A stretch of 64,000 nucleotides of DNA from Amanita rubescens (taxonomy: Eukaryota; Basidiomycota; Agaricomycetes; Agaricales; Amanitaceae), in assembly GCA_015039365.1 (NCBI GenBank), contig WION01000012.1, positions 124,001-188,000 of the forward strand, written 5' to 3'. The notes beneath the pieces were generated by a model. The model was not told the DNA's origin. It was given only the letters and a program-made list of their open reading frames with translations, and did not search any database. Made by a program: the position numbers and the translations under genes. Below, one piece after another: positions 31,601-41,695 of the stretch (the stretch's first letter is position 1; each line of letters starts with the position of its first letter).

Positions 31601-34508
31601 CAAAAGTACATAAAACGGATTTCTCGGACAGCTTATCCGGTCTCCGTTGATCAGGGATAAATACCCAGGCTTCACATCCAAATACTCGAAAGTATGATAC
31701 GTCTGGTTTTTTATTAAGAAGATTTTCTAGAGGGGTCTTCCATTTAGTCCGTTTTAGGGGAGTGCGGTTGTACACATGCACAGCCGTTCTGAATGAGAAC
31801 TCCCACCAAGATTTCGGACATCCTGCGTCTAATCGCATAGCCTCAGCTTTGTCTGACAAAGTCTGATTCATGCGTTCAACGCGACCATTTTGTTGTGGGG
31901 TGTAAGGAGCTGTCTGTTGATGTTTAATTCCTTTGGATTTAAGGAATTCTTCAAAGGCTTTATTTACAAATTCCCCCCCTCGATCAGAACGGAGGTGAGA
32001 AATAGGTTGTTTAGGATCTACAAACTCATTATACCATCCGGTAAAATATTCTAGAGTTTGATCTTTGGTTTTAAGTAAACCAATCCACGTATATGAGGTG
32101 AAATCGTCAACGATAACACCAATATATTTGTATTTGTGGTAAGATATGGCCGGTACGGTCATAAGATCCATATGGAGTAACTCGAAGGGACGAGTAGCTC
32201 TCTTTGAAGACAGTTTATAAGGTTTTGCCTTCATTTTGCCTTTTAGACAACCTTCACAACGTAGTTTTCCTTCTGGAAGTGTAACTTCTTTCCATCCATT
32301 GACATTTAACGGTATCTTTGAAAAGACTTCGTTAGATGGATGACCAAAACGTTTATGCCAGGTCTCGTAGTCTAATAATTTTTCTATAGACTCTGCGTTT
32401 GGTTTCTTTGTCGGTCTTCCAAGAATTAATTTAGAATTCCTGTTGGCTAAGCCAGGACCGGAAACCAGTGTAGGATTCATTATAATAATCCTACCTCGAG
32501 CGTAAACTAATGTATCATCGGGCATAAGATAATGTCCTTCGATACACGTTCTACCCGAGTCTGTAAAGGAAAAGACTACCATCTTTTCATCTTGTTTACA
32601 AGTTAATCCTTGTCGGATCAATCTGCCGTTTGAAATCAAGCGTGCAGTTGCTCGTGGCATATATAATACAGGAAAGAGCTTTACGAGTGTTACTTCTCCT
32701 GTGGATAACTTGTGTTCAAGAATAACTGTGCCAAGTCCCTCAAGACGGTCTAAACCATTAGCAGTTTTAACACTGTGGGTTTCATTTGCAGGAAATTCTC
32801 TGTATTCAGAGAAGTCTTTCCTACTAAAGGTAAAGTGATCAGATGCACCAGAGTCACACATCCATAGTGTATCTCCAGTACGTTTCTCGACACATTCCGG
32901 ACAGGGACATGTCGGATGTACTTTATCCTTGAATTTTCTTTTATTGACCGCTAAACATGTAAAAGGTTTCTTAAACATGTTACCAATATTATATGATCGC
33001 TCAATCATATTTGCATTATAAATGGCTGTATCACACGACTTATCTCTTACGAGGCAGTTTTCGTCTAAATTTTCTTTATAATTTATACTATCATATAGTA
33101 CAGATTGTTCAAAGAAGGAATTTATAGTACGACGATGATGTCCCAATTTAGGGAACACCATTTTCATCGCTGCCTCTATAAAGAGAAAGTTAGCCATTTC
33201 CAATTTCTTAATGGTTTCATACCATTGTTCGCCGTTATCTTCATAGTAATAATCGTCGTAATATAGTTCAGCTTCCTGATCTATATCCATATTTTTATAA
33301 TCGATATCGTCTGACGATATCCCCATTCCTCGGTTTGATTTATAGGACTCAAAGTCCAGTTCATCCTTTTCTCTTTGTTTGCCTTTGCTAGAGCCGGCAA
33401 CTGGCTCAGTGATGTCATAAGGCCCAATACGGGCGACGGTATGTGCAGAACTCATAGTATGTTCTGCGGCTTTGGCAGCCTTCTTCTCGGCTGCATCTGC
33501 CTTTCGGCGTTCTCGGTTCCTCTCCCAGTTAGGACCACGGGTTTGGCCCTCAACTTTACCCGGCCAATTTTGATTTGCCGGAGGAGCAGTAGGAGCCGGT
33601 GTCTGAGTGCCTTGTGGAGGCCTAGAATAAGGCCTCCCCCCACGTCCACGACCTGCTCCGCGGCCACGTCCGCGAGCACGTCCTCGTCCTCGACCACGTA
33701 CTTGTTGCCATGGTTGCTGCTGTTGTTGTGACGTATTAGCCGTCGCGGCAGATTCAGGGTGCCTTCGGCGCCACTCATTCTGAATTAAGGGAAGTATCCC
33801 TTGGATCGTGAGATCCGATGGTTCTGTTGTGGCTAGAACCACAGCGGCAAAATTGTCCCAATGACGGGGGACAGCTGAAAGTACAATCATTGCCTGTACA
33901 TTTTCAGGCAATACGATTCCGCTAGATGATAAGCGGTTTATTATGGCAAGGAGGTCGTTTAAGGATTGTGTGGGATCCTTTTTGTCTTGGAACTTCCAAG
34001 TAACGGCTAATTGGAAGTCATTATATATACCGGCAGACGTTGTCACACCGTATTGATTTGCTAAATTCCGCCATAGAACTCTAGCGGCATTTACTTCTGA
34101 ATTGATCTGCTGTATGGTAGCAGAACATTTCATGTTTATGGATCCGAGGATACGATCATCCTCGACAACCCAATCTTCAAAAGCCTTTTTAACGGCCTTT
34201 GCATCATCGACCATTTGTTGGGTGATAGCCGGTTCACCCTCAACGGCTGGGATTGCAGGTGTTGCTGGATGTGCACCATGTGCGGCAACTGCTGCTACCG
34301 CAGGTTGTGCAGTTATGGCTGCACGAACACCTGTATCGATGAAAAATTGTTGTAGCGGAGTAATCCGCGGAGGATGAACATAATCATCCTTAAGGTACTG
34401 AAACAGTCCCTTTGTTTGTAATAGGAAACGCATCATGCGTTCCCATTCTTTATAATTAGTTCCATTCAAAACGGGAATGGAACTGGGAATCGTCAAGTCG
34501 TTAGACAT
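28662..34508 (-). CDS. Copia-type Gag-Pol polyprotein, element 2
   Basis: One frame of 1948 codons starting at ATG 34508. Order: Gag with an Ala/Pro-rich insert (about 60-95); an RG-rich stretch (about 271-292) typical of RNA binding; the Cys cluster CPCPEC (about 534-539); protease DSGA (about 552); integrase HKRFGHP zinc-finger part and the D, D, E residues (SDRGGEF, QNGRVERMN); a long acidic/basic disordered linker rich in Arg, Asp and Pro; reverse transcriptase with YVDD near 1558; RNase H with DADW and SSTEAEY. It has no CCHC knuckle of the usual spacing. The protein is clearly homologous to that of element 1 along Pol, while Gag and the linker differ. No stop or frameshift. Confidence 0.96.
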   Translation of the reverse strand: MSNDLTIPSSIPVLNGTNYKEWERMMRFLLQTKGLFQYLKDDYVHPPRITPLQQFFIDTGVRAAITAQPAVAAVAAHGAHPATPAIPAVEGEPAITQQMVDDAKAVKKAFEDWVVEDDRILGSINMKCSATIQQINSEVNAARVLWRNLANQYGVTTSAGIYNDFQLAVTWKFQDKKDPTQSLNDLLAIINRLSSSGIVLPENVQAMIVLSAVPRHWDNFAAVVLATTEPSDLTIQGILPLIQNEWRRRHPESAATANTSQQQQQPWQQVRGRGRGRARGRGRGAGRGRGGRPYSRPPQGTQTPAPTAPPANQNWPGKVEGQTRGPNWERNRERRKADAAEKKAAKAAEHTMSSAHTVARIGPYDITEPVAGSSKGKQREKDELDFESYKSNRGMGISSDDIDYKNMDIDQEAELYYDDYYYEDNGEQWYETIKKLEMANFLFIEAAMKMVFPKLGHHRRTINSFFEQSVLYDSINYKENLDENCLVRDKSCDTAIYNANMIERSYNIGNMFKKPFTCLAVNKRKFKDKVHPTCPCPECVEKRTGDTLWMCDSGASDHFTFSRKDFSEYREFPANETHSVKTANGLDRLEGLGTVILEHKLSTGEVTLVKLFPVLYMPRATARLISNGRLIRQGLTCKQDEKMVVFSFTDSGRTCIEGHYLMPDDTLVYARGRIIIMNPTLVSGPGLANRNSKLILGRPTKKPNAESIEKLLDYETWHKRFGHPSNEVFSKIPLNVNGWKEVTLPEGKLRCEGCLKGKMKAKPYKLSSKRATRPFELLHMDLMTVPAISYHKYKYIGVIVDDFTSYTWIGLLKTKDQTLEYFTGWYNEFVDPKQPISHLRSDRGGEFVNKAFEEFLKSKGIKHQQTAPYTPQQNGRVERMNQTLSDKAEAMRLDAGCPKSWWEFSFRTAVHVYNRTPLKRTKWKTPLENLLNKKPDVSYFRVFGCEAWVFIPDQRRPDKLSEKSVLCTFVGYESGTKGYRFMTSTNTLVISSQATFFENRFPRKGKTADIITEDLGPIWEAIPQEEPNRPPQNLDLDDLLPENRRRSPSRRRSPSLDRRGASPDRQQSDPSDDSNDDDDGDEFADRRRDFLDDNIRRQREEREQERRDNYRRQRDDWKKGQGIDKQSRLRDQFKRQMSDMFKKRKTPEPFRRTPSPQIKEETPVPSRPITPIPYVSRPPSPRSPMDEDNPFSLNQRDRDEIENPFMTDREFDQFEQRQRDRFREFAQRPRPPPPIISDPGPPSVQIGPRRSGRFPVPRVQRDNAYGDKTPAQIEAEIQQKRDALREQLKDKTPSSSTQDPPSADRNPDRMNDSASLLKEIFALKSELKSAEHDHLTRMINESGNEFLHFLLKAAVPLVDNIPYDYRDISKMRSSNPQLYKQWKIAMDDEFKSLQSRDIWELVDLPKGRNLIRCRWVFDLKTDGRKKARVVAKGFSQRPGLDYDETFSPVARYETIRILLATSVLENWDIQALDVKTAFLYGDLDEDIYMAQPEGFVVKGQESKVYRLRKAIYGLKQASYAWNKQADKSLKSLHFERCLSDSGVYVRKSKNTITICILYVDDILFMGNDDSTIVSIKRKFMEMWECRDLGKIKEYLRIQVNYNRDLGFLVIDQGPYALKVVKRFGLEDCKSVRTPLPAGYAPIKNEGECTPQERSYYQQIIGSLLYLALGTRPDIIYAVILMSQFSSNPSQEHIQKALYIVKYIAHTLNVKIVYSAKGNNKFRAYADADWAADRNTRRSINGYVLMLAGGAVAWTSRKQKTVALSSTEAEYISLSDAARQIAWVENLFYEIGAPIKSILLSVDNQGAIFWAQNPAQEHRSKHIDIRYHFVRELIETKKVVLEYIPTNEQNADLMTKNLSFEKVKFFRERLGLSLEEYPTSTNALIKRPDRLETEEIRDLTKFILDWQNLELDGIDRLSHRKLMELLDGLIDQQESDIDPFYDENIIDFK

Positions 34509-34509
34509 G

Positions 34510-35062
34510 TTAGACGAGGAAGGCGGAGGTGATGATTATGATATAGGCGGTTAAAAGACGCCAAAAGAAATGGAAATTTCTTTGATTTTCGAGGTTTTCT
34601 ACCTCTTGGTTATCTCTTTCGAGATTACGGCGTGTACGCCTATTTGCTATGTGTTGGGCTACTGAAGTGCCCCTAGGTGGAATCCAAAGATCTAAGGTGG
34701 GCGGAACACCTTCTTCGATAGCTTCTTGTCTACGACGATGTATTATTTCGTCTTGCAAGGTACGACCGTTTGTAAGTCGTTCGGCTAGGAAGTGATTTCT
34801 TCGATCGTGAATTGTGACAGGTCCACGAGTTGTGACACCGAATCTGGTGTCAGGGTTGACAACACGAACTATCGTCCTAAAATGGGACGAAGATGGAATT
34901 GGTGCCGGTGTATCAATAAAAGTCCGGTTCCCTAAAGTTAAGGGAAACGGTGGGATTGGAGTGTCGTAAGAAGGAGGTAATCTCCGGGCAGGGGGAAATG
35001 ATTCTCCTTCGGCCTCGTAAACAGGTAAAGGGGTTCCTGTTTCCGAATCCAGTTTTTCTTTC
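34510..35062 (-). CDS. Methionine-free open frame directly upstream of gag-pol in element 2 (possible spliced exon)
   Basis: On the minus strand a frame is open from about 35091 to its TAA at 34510-34512 and holds no ATG. One base separates the TAA from the gag-pol ATG (TAACATG). A good 3' splice-site look-alike (pyrimidine tract ending TTTTAG) sits at 35063-35069, so the frame may be a last exon whose start lies upstream. An ATG frame of 66 codons at 35202-35402 is one candidate for the first exon, but no strong in-phase donor was found. The encoded part is Pro/Arg-rich and ends in a hydrophobic tail (WRLLTAYIIIITSAFLV) that could be a membrane anchor. Function unknown. It takes the same position as the 417-aa frame of element 1, without convincing similarity. 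Confidence 0.4.
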
Positions 35063-35069
35063 CTAAAAG

Positions 35070-35948
35070 AGAATTTAATGAGCTTTAAAGCTTAATTAAA
35101 GCTAAAAAGTCTAATTCGTCTTTATTAAGTTACCAGGGTGCCATAGACTAGAATGTCAGACTATATAGAGTTCCTCGGTTACGAGTACAGTCCATATTCG
35201 GTTAAACCAACCGACCCTGAATAACTTGGTTACAAGCCAAGCTTAGATAAAGCTCAGGTCCACAGGTCCACTCGGTCTTGAAAGCTCGAATTATCCCTGA
35301 ATGCTGTAAATGACATGCAAAATCAATCGCTGGCTCTAGCGCTTTTGGGCGAACCACGGTTTTACCCGTTGCGATTGTAAACAGAAATAATGTCTGGTCC
35401 ATAAACCCCCCAGACCATTATATAAGCACGACCGGTAACCAATATGAAACTTCTAAATGGGATTATGGGATCACCATAGAGCCCAAACTTAGAATGATCC
35501 TAACGATCATTCCGACTAAAGGAGTCCCTAAGGGCGCATCCTTAATAGACTGCGTGTACCACCCACAATGAGGTGTCAGCACGTCCTTTATACTAGAAGT
35601 TTCTATATACGAGCCATATTGTATTATAAAGCCTCTAGGGGCTTATGATGTTATATCGTGCATGAATACCCCAGTCACATCACAGAGGGCAAGTATAACT
35701 CTGTGGGGGCCGACGTTGCCATGCCAGCGTCGAGAAACATAGGTATTACCCTTATCCCTGGGTGTCTAGGAGATCCCCCTAAAGCCCTAGGGTCCGGGCG
35801 CATGTCATTAGCACATATGCCATATCAAGGATTAGTAATATCAAGATGATAAGACCATATCAGGCTCGCTGCGATACTATACCAGTGGGACATCATGTCG
35901 GATGACGAGCAAGCGAGCGGCGATGTGGGTCCTGGCAATATCGACGGC
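35070..35948 (-). other. Leader of element 2
   Basis: The non-coding leader after the primer-binding site. It includes the block conserved with element 1 (35523-35610) and a shared GGTCCGGGCG segment near 35790. Short frames are present but none is convincing on its own. Confidence 0.6.
35523..35610 (-). promoter_or_regulatory. Conserved leader block, element 2 copy
   Basis: Aligns almost without gaps with 8284-8370 of element 1: AGTCCCTAAGGGCGCAT, GTGTAC, CCACAATGAG and TATACTAGAA in order. Candidate RNA packaging, dimerisation or translation element. Confidence 0.6.
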
Positions 35949-35961
35949 GGGGCCCATAACC
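35949..35961 (-). other. Primer-binding site of element 2 (initiator Met half-tRNA type)
   Basis: Minus strand GGTTATGGGCCCC immediately follows the 5' LTR. This is the internal initiator-tRNA complementarity used by copia. Confidence 0.85.
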
Positions 35962-36368
35962 TGACGAAGAAGACAGGTCTACGCGAGAGCGTGTCCACAG
36001 CATGAGCAGGTGCAATAGCTTACCTATTGCGATATGATCTTAGCACTACCCTTCGGCGTAGTAGTGATAGTAAGAGGAAGAGAATGGATTGTCCTATTAT
36101 ACGATACAGGACAGGTTTATATACTAAGAGAGAACAAATATGTATCTACATATGTGTAAGCGTATAGTATAGATGAGAAGATATGGCGTGCTAAGCACAC
36201 CATAAGATGTGATCATGAGTCTATCATGATGTCACCATGATATCATAATGATGTCATTATGATGTCATCTCTATGTCATACATAAAGGATGACGCGAGCG
36301 ATATGAGTAACATTGATTGTAGTCAATCAGTAGTTAATCATTCTATAAATATAATTCTATATTTAACA
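35962..36368 (-). repeat. 5' LTR of element 2 (407 bp)
   Basis: Second copy of the 407-bp LTR, next to the primer-binding site on the element's inner side and to the target duplication on the outer side. Confidence 0.95.
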
Positions 36369-36373
36369 GTAGC
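36369..36373. repeat. Target-site duplication, right copy
   Basis: GTAGC, matching 28228-28232. The pre-insertion site can be read by joining the flanks through one GTAGC. Confidence 0.9.
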
Positions 36374-36743
36374 CACAGTCACTTTTGGACACCTGTGCGT
36401 AGAAAATGATGCAAATGGACACCAGTGTCCACTTCAAGGGTTGTCATCCAGTTGAATTGCGTCGGGCAGATTGGCCGCTTGGGAAAGCTATTTTAGGACA
36501 AAGCTAAAGATAGAAGTAAGTTAGTTGGGCTTAGTCAGCCACCGGAAGTGTGGAGTCTGGACAAGCTGCGTCGAACGTTTACATCCCTCTTCTGCTCATT
36601 TCCCACTGCCAGGCTTCTTGCCTCCCTACCCTCATTTTCCTCACTCCTCTCACTGACCTCCTCCACCTCGGGGATTCCTTATAATATTTGTTGACGTCAC
36701 CGCTAGAGCGCATCACCGTTGCCCACTCCATTTGCCCATCAGC
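36374..36743. promoter_or_regulatory. Upstream region of the deacetylase gene
   Basis: 370 bp between element 2 and the deacetylase ATG. It contains a pyrimidine-rich stretch (about 36585-36665) and a TATA-like CTTATAATATT at about 36679. The copia insertion places an LTR within 0.4 kb of this gene's start, which could affect its expression. Confidence 0.4.
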
Positions 36744-38853
36744 ATGTTCAAAAGAGGACTCTGCGGAGTCGTCCTCCTCGCAATTGGACCATTTTTGGCA
36801 TTAGCCCAGGATGGAAGCATCAACGCGCCGACCAGCAGCGCAGCGGCGGCTGGTTATTCGTGCGATGCCACTCAGTGCAAGTTGCCTAACTGTAACTGCG
36901 CCAGCACTAGCCCGCCAGGTGGCTTGAACCCCGTACGTGTCCAAATTTAGCCCCATTCAACTTTTTAAAAGTGTTCATTATTCTTTTCTGTAAACTTTGG
37001 GTGCGTTTTGAACTTGCCGTAATCAACCTGCATTCCATATGGATTGTCCGACCGATCGGGATATTATTAGTCTGAAGTCCCTCAGTTCATCGTCTTCACT
37101 GCCGATGATGCAATACAATCGTACACACTTGACGCCGTAAACCAATTCCTCGCTCAACGCAAAAATCCCAATGGATGCGCGCCCAAGATGACTTACTTCA
37201 CTTCCCTTAACTATACCAATTATACCTTGGTTACCGGTATGTCGATCGTTTTGATGGAAAGATCATTCACTGAGGTAATGGTAGACTGGTATGTCGCCGG
37301 GAACGAGATCGCGGACCACACGTGAGTTCAATCGCCGAATCATTCTAATACTCGCTCACGAGAAAAACCAGCATGACTCATGTTGGTTCTCCACCACCCG
37401 AGGAAATAAACGGCAATATTATTGCGCTTAATGCGCTAGCTGGAATCCCGTTCACGGAGATCCAGGGCTTCCGTGCACCATACCTGAATTACACACCTGA
37501 TACCCTTCGACTTTTATATGAAGCGGAATTCACATATGATTCGTCTTCAGCTGCCGCCATTCCCGTGACGGATCCAGGAACTGATGCCTACTGGCCCTAT
37601 ACCTTGGACTACGGTTTCGCCAATGATTGTATTGGCGTCCCTGGCCTTTGCCAAGGTCAACTTAAGTTGCCTGGTTTTTGGGAAATGCCCATGTATGGTT
37701 TCTTCGATGAGCGTGGAGCGAATGGCGTACATCTGATGGACCCTTGGCTGTAAGTACTTGTAGATGATCGTGAGGACGACCGCGTTGATGTTTGCAATTC
37801 GACAGCGATACTGCTAATGGCGCGAGCACAATCAACAACACCGCCACGCTGGAGTACATGAAGAACACCTTTACCGCTCACTATACAGGGAACCGCCAAC
37901 CGGTTGGTCTCTACACCCATCCTGTACATCTTTCTGTGCGTTCACGAATATATGGTATACCGGACGAATGATTGAGATGCTTGACATTAGTTGACCTACC
38001 CAGGTGTTAACCCCGACCCAAATATGATCGCTATGATTAATGCGTTCCTGGACTGGGCACAAGAACAGCAAGATGGTATGTGCATGTCTCGGCTGCAAGC
38101 GACCACCTTATTGATTGATATGATACCAGTGTGGATCGTTTCTAATGCACAACTGCTTAGTTGGATGCGGAACCCCGTTCCAGTGTCTCAACTAGGCCAG
38201 GTCGCTGCGCTTCAATGTTCAACGCCTGATGTCAGCTCGTCGCTCCAGATTTGCAATGGCATTCCTCAGAACGAAAATGGCCTACTGGCGCACTGCGACT
38301 TTTCTGATTTCCCATTCTTCACCTGCGTACGTTTGATTACTCGCACAACCTAAGATTTTGTTATAACGCATTATCGTACAGTACGGCTGTCCCCAAACTG
38401 AGCCTACGCCCAGCGATCCGAATCCTCCTCAAGCAGTCGTCAGTGGTCAGAGCCCGCGATACCGTCGTACGTATCTTTGTATTCATATTGATGTAGATGA
38501 CCTCATGACTCGCTCTAGTCCCCACCAACTGCTCTACACCTTTCTGGGACCCGATTAAAGGCGATTGCATCTGCACTTCTACCACCTGCGCTTTCACAGA
38601 CACTGCGAGGTCAATTGGGGTATAAACACTTTTCTAACCGCCAACATAGTTAAACTGAATAATCGTTTCACAGCCAAACGGTGCTAACCTAACAGGGGGT
38701 GAGACTGGCTCGGCCTTCAACTCCTCTGGCGGCAGCTCCTCCGGTTCTGCATATGTGCCCTTCAATGGCGCCGCACCAAAGTTCTCACCCGGGCTGCCCG
38801 CATCGATTCTAGTGGGACTTATCGGTGTCATCCTCGGCGCCGTTGGTGTATGA
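36744..38853 (+). CDS. Divergent CE4 polysaccharide/chitin deacetylase, secreted and GPI-type, 10 exons
   Basis: Model: 36744-36932, 37071-37236, 37285-37321, 37372-37749, 37806-37935, 37991-38075, 38130-38326, 38382-38466, 38519-38619, 38674-38853 (1548 nt, 515 aa, all in phase). The penultimate donor (GTATAA) is weak. A signal peptide ends near LALAQD. A cysteine-rich start (CDATQCKLPNCNC) precedes the catalytic domain. CE4-like motifs: FTADDAIQSYT in place of TFDDG, EIADHTMTH with the two metal-binding histidines, and GFRAPYLNYTPDT matching the R-x-P-Y motif. After a Ser/Gly-rich linker the protein ends in a hydrophobic tail (LPASILVGLIGVILGAVGV) suited to a GPI signal. It would act on chitin or other GlcNAc polymers at the wall. 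Confidence 0.85.
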
Positions 38854-39861
38854 ACCGTTTTTGAAGATGCACGGAGCCGTAGCATTTTACCGTTTCTATT
38901 TTGGACTTTGGGTTCCTCCTTGGACTAATGATCACCACGGTTGACGACGATTCCGGGTAGATGGTACCAAACGATACAAGCTACCCTGTTTGTTACCCGT
39001 ACGCACAGGACTACTCCCCTACTAGTTGTGCAGCGCACTATAGGGACAGTCGAACTTTGGACTACCACGATACAATGCTAGATGACATTGACACCATTGC
39101 ACTAAGAATACTTTTTGCACTTTTAATAGACACTATTTTGTAGCTCCGGTCGCTTGTGTGCCGCAGTAAACGCTCCCGGTTGCCGTTTAACGTTTAACGA
39201 TCACTACCGGTCCCGTGTCCCGGGGACACATTACCCGTTCTTCCGGAGTCGCTATCCTTATCATCTCGTTACTCCAACAAGCAACTTGGGTCGGATCAGC
39301 AACACATGAAACCCTAACATAACAATTCGACCATATAGGCAAGTCTGGCCAATTAATGATTACCAGAAATAGTCGGGTACAATCACAACAGCTAATCTTA
39401 CTACTATGGCAATCGTACTACTTTCAGCTAGTACACGGCACATATTTACTACTTACTTGGACTGGATACAAGTATCACAGCATAACAGCAACAGCTTCTC
39501 GAGTCATGCTAAAAGAGGAAAAAGAACAGAAGAACAGACTGGGGTATGATGAAGTTGGTGATATAGGCATGCATGCATCTTGGATGGTTTGTGGATTTAA
39601 ATAGTACAATGCTAGGAAGAGCCGGGGGGTTTACGGGGGAAAGCATGGAAAGAACGATAGTGGTTGTCGAAAGAAGCAGAAGCGGGCCACTTGGACGGGG
39701 GGGCGAACAGAGCGGACGGTATACGCAGATGACAGGAACAGACGATGAGCAAGATGGATAAATGGGGAGGCGATAACAGCACGGGTATCTGATCATTTTG
39801 AAACGCGAAAAAGAGAAGACAGGGAGAGGCACGAGCGCCAATATGAGTTGTCGCGAGTTTC
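38854..39861. other. Convergent intergenic region
   Basis: Between the 3' ends of the deacetylase gene (+) and the next gene (-). No supportable gene. Open stretches on either strand lack conserved character. Confidence 0.45.
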
Positions 39862-41608
39862 TCAATAAGGAGTCGCGGTATGATAGGACAGTGGGGTTTG
39901 CATCACCGTCAGTGGCGTATCATAGTGGCGCGGGTCGATCCACGCCGGGACGTACGAAGAAGTAGACGATGCTGATGGCGATCGGTGGACGGGGTAGGTA
40001 TATGCGGTCCGATATGATTGCCTCGAGGAGGTGGATCGTACTAAGTTGGGGACAGGACTCGCCGAGCTGTAGTTCGAACCCGTATACGGCAACGGGACGG
40101 GCATAGATGGGGCAGGCGATGTGAAGGGCTGCATTCCATCCAGGAAGCCAGGTGGAATGACACTCGTGTTGCCTTGCCAGTATTCATAATCGTCCTCGTC
40201 CGATTCCTCGTCATCTGTAAAGGGGGTTTCATGCACTGGCCCTTGCCGTGACTGGGTGTGGAATATGATCTTGTTCGCATTGACCAACGGGCCGGTCCAA
40301 GGCGAGTCGTTGATGGAGACGGTAGGACGGGGCGTGGTATTGACATCGGTGCGGTTCAGACTGGTATACTTTTTGTGAGAAATGAATCAAAAGGAGAAAG
40401 CAAGGAACTTACCCGTGCCAAGACAGGAGATCCTTTTCCGCCTGGTCGTCCAGTAAGACGATGGTAAACTCAGATGCCGCTTCGCTGTCGCTTTTGTCAT
40501 GCCTGTCCTTGTCCTTGTCTTTGTCCTTGTTTCTATCCTTGTCCTTGTCATGATGATGCCTCTTTGAACTATGCTTGTGAGAAGCATCATCGTCACTCCG
40601 ATGCTTACGCTCTTCATGACTGTGCGATGAGTGCCTCCGCTCGTCCTTGGCACCGGAACTCTTCTTTTCCTTGTCAGGGTTGGTGCGAGAACCGTCAGAA
40701 TGACTCTTGCGGTTCTCTTTGACAGAACTTGGCCTTGACTAGGAGTCAGCCCGCTGACAAGTCAACTGCCAGTCAAAAAATGTACCTGTGGCGCGATTTC
40801 GGACTCTTCCCGACGTCGGCCTGTGCGGACGTATGGAGAGCTGTAGGGGATTCTGTCAATGGTGCTACCAAAAATAATTTAGTTCTATCGTGGATATCGA
40901 ACTGATCTATCACTCTACCTGTCACAGTCTCAGCTGCTTCGGCGATCGTTTCGAGAATCCGAGGAGTGGAAGGGGCCGGCGTATCGGCATCCGACAAGCT
41001 GTGGGATATTAGTATCGACACAGTAACCCGAATGGAAACAGCCAACCCACATAGAAGTCCTGTCCGGATTCGTAACACGTAGAAGTTCTGACAGATAATC
41101 GGTGCAAATTTAGTAACGGGCGTCTTAACGTCGGGATAAAGCAAATCTCCTTACGTCGATTACCAAAAGGCACATTACGCACCATATTCAGAAGGGGTAG
41201 GGAAACCACGCTGTCGGTAGCAGAACTAGAATGTCAGGAGGTGTCAGCATTATCGTTTTTTCAATTGATTAGATCCAAGAACTGACACTGCGCTTGGTGA
41301 CTTGGGTGGTTCCGGTGGTTCTTCCTTCGCTAAATCGACAACCACGTAAGTCAAGCTGTATGATAGGAGTAATGTAGTCGGCATTTACCTTGGGGTTTAG
41401 GCGGCTGTTGGTGGCGTTTCGATGATTCTGGTAGTCGCGCAGGTTCTGATGTCGGAGTAGAGTTATCAACTACAGATATAATATTCCTGTAGATCCCGAT
41501 TAATCGGAGGATTGGTCAGAATTGCGATACATACTTATAATGCTGATCCAGCGATTTTGCTACCCGTTTGAATTCGGAATCCAGGAAACTGCGCCGATGG
41601 TCTAACAT
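39862..41608 (-). CDS. Uncharacterised multi-exon protein with a charged Lys/Asp/His-rich region
   Basis: The start ATG at 41608 (MLDHRRSFLDSEFKRVAK) follows an in-frame stop. Supported exons: 41535-41608, 41389-41486, a middle set between about 40775 and 41235 that I could not fix exactly (it includes EYDLLYPDVKTPVTKFAP and PRILETIAEAAETVTG), one from about 40720 to 40410, and the last, 39862-40360. The fourth encodes a low-complexity stretch of alternating Lys, Asp, Arg and His (around 40500-40560). The last exon has an acidic patch (DDEESDEDDYEYW) and a Ser/Pro/Tyr-rich tail. It is probably largely disordered. No domain recognised; the overall extent is better supported than the individual middle exons. 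Confidence 0.5.
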
Positions 41609-41695
41609 TCATGTTACACCAATACTTTAAGACCATTGATCAATAGAGATCACCTCTACGGTCCCTTATGCGTGGCTAGCAGGTGCAATGAGCGA

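Larger units (their letters stand above)
28233..36368 (-). mobile_element. Complete Ty1/copia LTR retrotransposon, element 2
   Basis: Bounded by 407-bp LTRs that appear identical along their length (offset 7729) and by a perfect 5-bp target duplication GTAGC (28228-28232 and 36369-36373). In element direction it has a 5' LTR, a half-tRNA primer site, a leader, a methionine-free open frame, one gag-pol frame, a purine tract and a 3' LTR. The gag-pol frame is unbroken. Same lineage as element 1 judged by primer site, purine tract and protein, but with unrelated LTR sequence and clearly diverged protein. Identical LTRs imply a very recent insertion. Confidence 0.97.

Noticed and set aside
39509..39865. 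Minus-strand frame of 118 codons downstream of the Lys/Asp-rich gene
   Set aside because: Low-complexity composition with no conserved character; it overlaps the likely 3' untranslated region.
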